Below the pieces are notes generated by a model. That model had not been told where the DNA came from. It searched no databases and worked only from the letters and a program-made list of their open reading frames with translations. This document shows positions 29,106 to 32,788 of a stretch of 32,788 nucleotides of DNA, piece by piece (within the stretch, counting starts at the first letter, position 1; every line of letters starts with the position of its first letter). A program made the position numbers and the translations under genes. The stretch covers positions 1 to 32,788 of the forward strand of contig CAINDQ010000096.1 of NCBI GenBank assembly GCA_903847465.1. The letters are read 5' to 3'. This stretch comes from an uncultured Candidatus Peregrinibacteria bacterium (GTDB taxonomy: Bacteria; Patescibacteriota; Gracilibacteria; UBA1369; LOWO2-01-FULL-3).

Positions 29106-32100
29106 ATGGCAGAATTTGGCCCAGATTTGTATCCTGAAATAGAGGATGCTGATCTACCAATTAGCGCAGAATCATGTGATACAGAAGACATTTCTGCAAA
29201 TTGCAGACAGTTTCCGTCTGCCCCAGCAACGCAAGCTCCAGATATAAATCCAGCCGCAGATCATGATTTAGATGCATATTCAAACACGACTTTTTTCCAA
29301 GATCAGCCTATTTCAGTAAGCGCTTCCACCTCTCCCCTAGCTTCAACCGCAGATTCCTCTGCCCCACCAGACTCTCCGGAAGAATCCCTACAAGAAAAAG
29401 CCGTAAAATGGATTACCAATATTTTCAATCCAACCAGACACAAAGCCAAATTATTACTATTCCTTTCTGCCAGATTAAATACCCCAACCACCATAGAGGA
29501 AATTTGCGCAACAATGAAAATGAATAAAAAAGCTGTCCACAAATGCGGTTATGAAATTCATTTAACCCTTAAAGACCAAACCCATCCATTCATTTTCATA
29601 AGCAACCCTACTTATCTTCTCAAACCCAATCCAGCTTGCACAAAAGAAGACACCAAAAATCCAGATATAAAATATACTGAAGCACAAAAATCAAGCGCAA
29701 TTGCTTGGGCAGAAACTCATTTCACCAAGAGCTGCCTTTCAAAAGAAATAGCAATTTTCCTAGCAAATAATCTTGGATCTACTATAACCGTTGCTCAAGT
29801 AGCGAAGGCTCTCCATAGAACTTATGAAGAAATAAAGCCAATGCTAAAAGAGATAGCTTACACAAAATACAAGAATTCCCCATATCAATTACTAGCCTAC
29901 AATAAAATGGGGAATTGGCGTTTAATCATCAGAGAAAATCAACCTATTCAGGAATTTTCCGATATCCCCTACGAGAACCAAGACAAAACCAAAGCCGCCG
30001 AATGGGTTACTTCCTGTATCACAAGTCCAAGGCTACAAGAACTTTTGGCAATATTGATAGAAAATATGGGAAGTTTTATCACCACAGATATTATTGGGGA
30101 AAAAATCACAAACTTATCAAAAAAATCCCTTGCTAACCTTGTTTTAGCCTTGACTGAAAAACTTAAACAAATAAATGCCCCCTATCAAATAGAAAAACTA
30201 ATTGCTCAATATCGATTGGTGAAAATTTTAGGATTGGAACCTCTGCCAAGTATGCCAGAATCGGAACATTTCACTTCAGAAGCCATAGATTTTACCTATC
30301 CGGATCTAGAAACCCTCCCAAGCATCGCAGAACCGGCACATATTACTTCAGAAGCCATGGATTCTACCTATCCGGATCTAGAACCTTTGCCAAATATCAT
30401 CCAGCCGGACTATCCACCACTTGAACATTCAGACTATCTTTTTGCAGAAGAAATCCCTCTGAATGGAATACCGGAATACTTCGAATGGCATACACGCCTC
30501 ACTCCTCCATTTACACTCACCTACAAAATTCTGGAATATATGGGAGAGAAAAAAGCGTATTCAACTTTTAAAGCAGCAGATCTCTCAGCAGTTTTGGCCG
30601 AAAAAAACACCGAAACCAACGTTGCCCAAATCACTCCAACAAATGTCGAGAGAGCTTTAATCAGACTCGCGACTTGTCTCACGCACACAAGTCCCTACCA
30701 AATAACCGGAACCCCTGAGGCAGGATTTCAAATAGAGAAAAATTACCTTTCAGATAGACCAGTGCCTATAGAAATTGAGGAAGATTTGCTAGTTCCATTG
30801 GGAGATGAGCCTCTCGCAAAACCAAGCCTCCCTGCTCAATTCATTCCCCATGCCGGAGGGAGTATTGAAAAAGCTCTAGATTATGAAATAAATCAAATTC
30901 CGGAGATGAGCCACGAAGACAATATCAGACTTAGAATTCTTGCCGGACCAATAGGACCGAACTTAAAAGAAAGCGATCTCACAAATCCCACCGCCTTTGA
31001 AGAATTAGTGATGGGAAATTTTAGACTAATTCGATATTTCTCAAAAGCGCTAGCAAAAAAAGCTCCTCATATATCAGAAGGAGATCTTGTATCTGCAGGA
31101 TGGGAAGGCCTAAGGATAGGTTGTCTAAGATTTGACCCCTCAAGAGGCAGTCTTTCTACAATAACCAGTTGGTGGATCCAACAAAAAATGCATAGAGCCA
31201 TCAACAAAACGAAAACTGATGTCAGACGCGGATTACATGTGTGGTCCGATATAAGGAGAATGCAAAAAGCCATAGCCCACCTACAACACAATGGCATTCC
31301 TACAACACGTGAAAATATAGGAAAAGTTATTGGCAAATCCGTCGAACAGGTAGAAAGATTGCAGATAGCCGAAAAATCACCTGCAAGCCTAGATGGCAGT
31401 AACCATAAGAAAGCAGATGGTGACGACATTTCGCCACTTGGACAAAGACTCTCAGACGGTTCTGATGAGTTTGGAGATTTGGACAGATCAAAACATGAGA
31501 CTTATTTATTAAAAGAATTATATCGAGCATTCTGTACTATCCTTGGCATTTCAACCTCAAAAAGAATTCCTCTCGCCGAAGCAAGAGCTAGAGTATTGGC
31601 AGAAATTTTCGACATTCAAGAGAAAAATAAAAGCGAAATTAGATTAAGAAGAGATCTGTACATATATCTTCGTCGAACCGGAATCGACATGCTCACGGCA
31701 GACGCCGACCAAACCGGGACACTAGAAGACGTAGGAAGAGAAGTTGGTCTCACTCGAGAAAGTCCACGCCAAATCGAGTTAAAAATTTACCCACTAATTC
31801 GCAGGGCTTTGCATACCAATAAAGTAGTAATTCCTAGCTTAGAAGAATTACGCACCGCAGAAACAGATCCTGAAAAAATAGCATCAGATACAAACAAATT
31901 GGTTGGAGCAACCGCTACTATTCTTCTCCTTTCCGATTTGGAAGCTGAAACCGATCCCGAGGAATCTCCAGAACCAGAAGTTGCAGAAACAGAAATAACC
32001 AAGTTAAGAAAAACGGACCTCAGACCACCTCTTAACGCCGCTAAAATTGAATTTGCAGCTTGGAAAAAAGAGATTGTCGCCAGCGCAACTCACCCCGTCA

Positions 32101-32468
32101 TTGCCAACACTATCTTGATAAATCTCGGAGGTCTACCAGCCGGAGAAAAAGGAACAACCGACAAAATTCTCCAATTATTGAGATTCAAAGAACAGTATGA
32201 AAAGTCCCCGCTCAACAAAACAAATCAACAACTTTTAACGGAGATTGAAGCAACTTTAATTGAAATCGAAAATCACAAATCAAATTCCTTTGCCTTAACC
32301 TTTGATCGTGACAGAGCGGAATTCCAAATTGCCAACCTCAACCCAATCAACACAGAATCAACCTCCGTGATAGCCCCAATCTCCCTATCCACAATATTAG
32401 TCACTACAGAAGAAGCCGTTCAAAAAGCAACCACCCGCCAAGAACGAACCTCTGAACAAGTCGCCTAA
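29106..32468 (+). CDS. Giant sigma-70-like factor with one N-terminal winged-helix module
   Basis: 1120 residues, tandem paralogue of the preceding gene; the two begin MAEFGPD and MGEFGPD. Order: acidic tail (1-95); a single module (about 100-374) closer to R2 than to R1 of the neighbour; a 24-residue tandem repeat (378-425 plus a partial copy). A winged helix follows (457-545). Sigma region 1.2 is at about 586-615, and region 2 at 632-700 with ITSWWIQQKMHRAINKTK. Region 3-like is at about 716-755, and the region 4 helix-turn-helix at 872-900 (EDVGREVGLTRESPRQIELK). The last part is the shared C-terminal domain (about 965-1076). The Trp689-Trp690 pair used by sigma-70 to melt the -10 is kept. 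A Pro within RESPRQI breaks the usual RERIRQI pattern of the recognition helix, so promoter choice may differ. Confidence 0.8.
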   Translation: MAEFGPDLYPEIEDADLPISAESCDTEDISANCRQFPSAPATQAPDINPAADHDLDAYSNTTFFQDQPISVSASTSPLASTADSSAPPDSPEESLQEKAVKWITNIFNPTRHKAKLLLFLSARLNTPTTIEEICATMKMNKKAVHKCGYEIHLTLKDQTHPFIFISNPTYLLKPNPACTKEDTKNPDIKYTEAQKSSAIAWAETHFTKSCLSKEIAIFLANNLGSTITVAQVAKALHRTYEEIKPMLKEIAYTKYKNSPYQLLAYNKMGNWRLIIRENQPIQEFSDIPYENQDKTKAAEWVTSCITSPRLQELLAILIENMGSFITTDIIGEKITNLSKKSLANLVLALTEKLKQINAPYQIEKLIAQYRLVKILGLEPLPSMPESEHFTSEAIDFTYPDLETLPSIAEPAHITSEAMDSTYPDLEPLPNIIQPDYPPLEHSDYLFAEEIPLNGIPEYFEWHTRLTPPFTLTYKILEYMGEKKAYSTFKAADLSAVLAEKNTETNVAQITPTNVERALIRLATCLTHTSPYQITGTPEAGFQIEKNYLSDRPVPIEIEEDLLVPLGDEPLAKPSLPAQFIPHAGGSIEKALDYEINQIPEMSHEDNIRLRILAGPIGPNLKESDLTNPTAFEELVMGNFRLIRYFSKALAKKAPHISEGDLVSAGWEGLRIGCLRFDPSRGSLSTITSWWIQQKMHRAINKTKTDVRRGLHVWSDIRRMQKAIAHLQHNGIPTTRENIGKVIGKSVEQVERLQIAEKSPASLDGSNHKKADGDDISPLGQRLSDGSDEFGDLDRSKHETYLLKELYRAFCTILGISTSKRIPLAEARARVLAEIFDIQEKNKSEIRLRRDLYIYLRRTGIDMLTADADQTGTLEDVGREVGLTRESPRQIELKIYPLIRRALHTNKVVIPSLEELRTAETDPEKIASDTNKLVGATATILLLSDLEAETDPEESPEPEVAETEITKLRKTDLRPPLNAAKIEFAAWKKEIVASATHPVIANTILINLGGLPAGEKGTTDKILQLLRFKEQYEKSPLNKTNQQLLTEIEATLIEIENHKSNSFALTFDRDRAEFQIANLNPINTESTSVIAPISLSTILVTTEEAVQKATTRQERTSEQVA
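30237..30405 (+). repeat. 72-bp tandem repeat inside the second sigma gene
   Basis: Two full 72-bp units (30237-30308, 30309-30380) and a partial third encode a 24-residue unit ending in SEAIDFTYPDL and SEAMDSTYPDL. The 16-bp string CTATCCGGATCTAGAA recurs exactly 72 bp apart (30296, 30368). It forms an acidic, Pro-rich linker between the module and the next winged helix and is absent from the first sigma gene. Confidence 0.8.
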
Positions 32469-32491
32469 TTAAAAACCTTCTCATTTCCCCA

Positions 32492-32788
32492 TCATATCTT
32501 CTTCGGGAAAATCACTGAAAGCACCAAAGACGCGCCAAGCGCACTCATGATAACTATCAAAGACACGATCGAAGAAATGTGAATCCCGACAATTCCAGAG
32601 AGCATTTTTAAACCAATAAATATAAGGATAAATGCCAAGCCTTTTTGCAAATGATGGAACTTGTGCAAGATATTTTCCACAAGGAAAAACAAAGCCCTAA
32701 GCCCCATAATGGCAAATATATTTGAAGTATAAACAACAAATGGATCCTGAGAAATCGCAAAAACAGCCGGAATAGAATCCACCGCAAA
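32492..32788 (-). CDS. terC: C-terminal part of a TerC-family membrane protein (cut by window edge)
   Basis: 99 codons open to the right edge, beginning [23 protein letters not shown] (quoted partly), the hallmark of TerC/Alx proteins. Three hydrophobic helices follow (about [33 protein letters not shown] and [20 protein letters not shown]). The conserved Asp in VDSIPA and the ASN-like TSN block mark the metal-site region. TerC/Alx proteins export Mn2+ or help load metal onto secreted proteins, and give tellurite resistance in some species. The stop is TGA. It is convergent with the second sigma gene, 23 nt apart. Confidence 0.88.
   Translation of the reverse strand, partial: FAVDSIPAVFAISQDPFVVYTSNIFAIMGLRALFFLVENILHKFHHLQKGLAFILIFIGLKMLSGIVGIHISSIVSLIVIMSALGASLVLSVIFPKKI

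Noticed and set aside
1-32788. tRNA, rRNA, CRISPR arrays, insertion sequences, prophage genes
   Set aside because: None seen by eye: no regularly spaced identical repeats, no transposase or integrase motifs, and intergenic gaps too short and without tRNA-like arms. A tRNAscan or Rfam run could still find a divergent small RNA.

Overview
This 32.8-kb window is AT-rich, densely coded bacterial chromosome. It most resembles a Candidate Phyla Radiation (Patescibacteria) genome, possibly Peregrinibacteria. That assignment is an inference from three things: a form II/III RuBisCO, a solitary VirD4/TraC-like ATPase, and Cys-rich proteins of the kind I associate with CPR genomes. TGA ends three genes (sdpR, the permease, terC), so the standard bacterial code fits better than the UGA=Gly code of Gracilibacteria. 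Few genes have a clear Shine-Dalgarno sequence, and two or three promoters sit so close to the ATG that leaderless mRNAs are likely. No tRNA, rRNA, CRISPR array, insertion sequence or phage gene was seen, and no gene-free stretch exceeds 300 bp (the longest is 123-345).

Layout. 1-122: 5' end of a membrane-protein gene on the minus strand, with a palindrome-rich promoter region behind it. 346-2565 (-): T4SS-type ATPase. 2717-3082 (-): small membrane protein, divergent from a CsoR-like metal sensor (3228) and a nitroreductase (3526). 4309-6354: proton-pumping pyrophosphatase. 6470-9093: a lipoprotein overlapping a membrane-anchored MEMO-family protein. 9128-10026: sdpR-sdpI-type operon with an operator-like inverted repeat. 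10045-11282 (-): permease and MscL, translationally coupled. 11320-12973: EamA transporter and an anchored alpha/beta hydrolase.

12981-19588 is a lysine operon, lysC-asd-dapB-dapA-lysA-dapL. Its leader holds a good promoter, a 15-codon peptide with the run KKSKK, and mutually exclusive hairpins ending in an intrinsic terminator. This looks like ribosome-stalling attenuation keyed to lysine. The genes run from aspartate to lysine through LL-DAP aminotransferase; only the epimerase DapF is missing locally. An uncharacterised membrane protein follows at 19616.

20058-24912 holds a form II/III RuBisCO gene (+) between two minus-strand paralogues, both 551 residues, encoding Cys-rich two-repeat proteins. 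25016-32468 holds two tandem paralogues encoding giant sigma-70-like proteins (1336 and 1120 residues). Each has an acidic N-terminus, one or two multi-winged-helix modules, sigma regions 1.2/2/3/4 and a conserved C-terminal domain of unknown role. Both genes sit behind nearly identical promoters and leaders. The window closes with the 3' part of a terC gene (-).

The best candidates for undescribed biology are the lysine attenuator and the giant sigma-factor pair; the Cys-rich proteins around RuBisCO come next.
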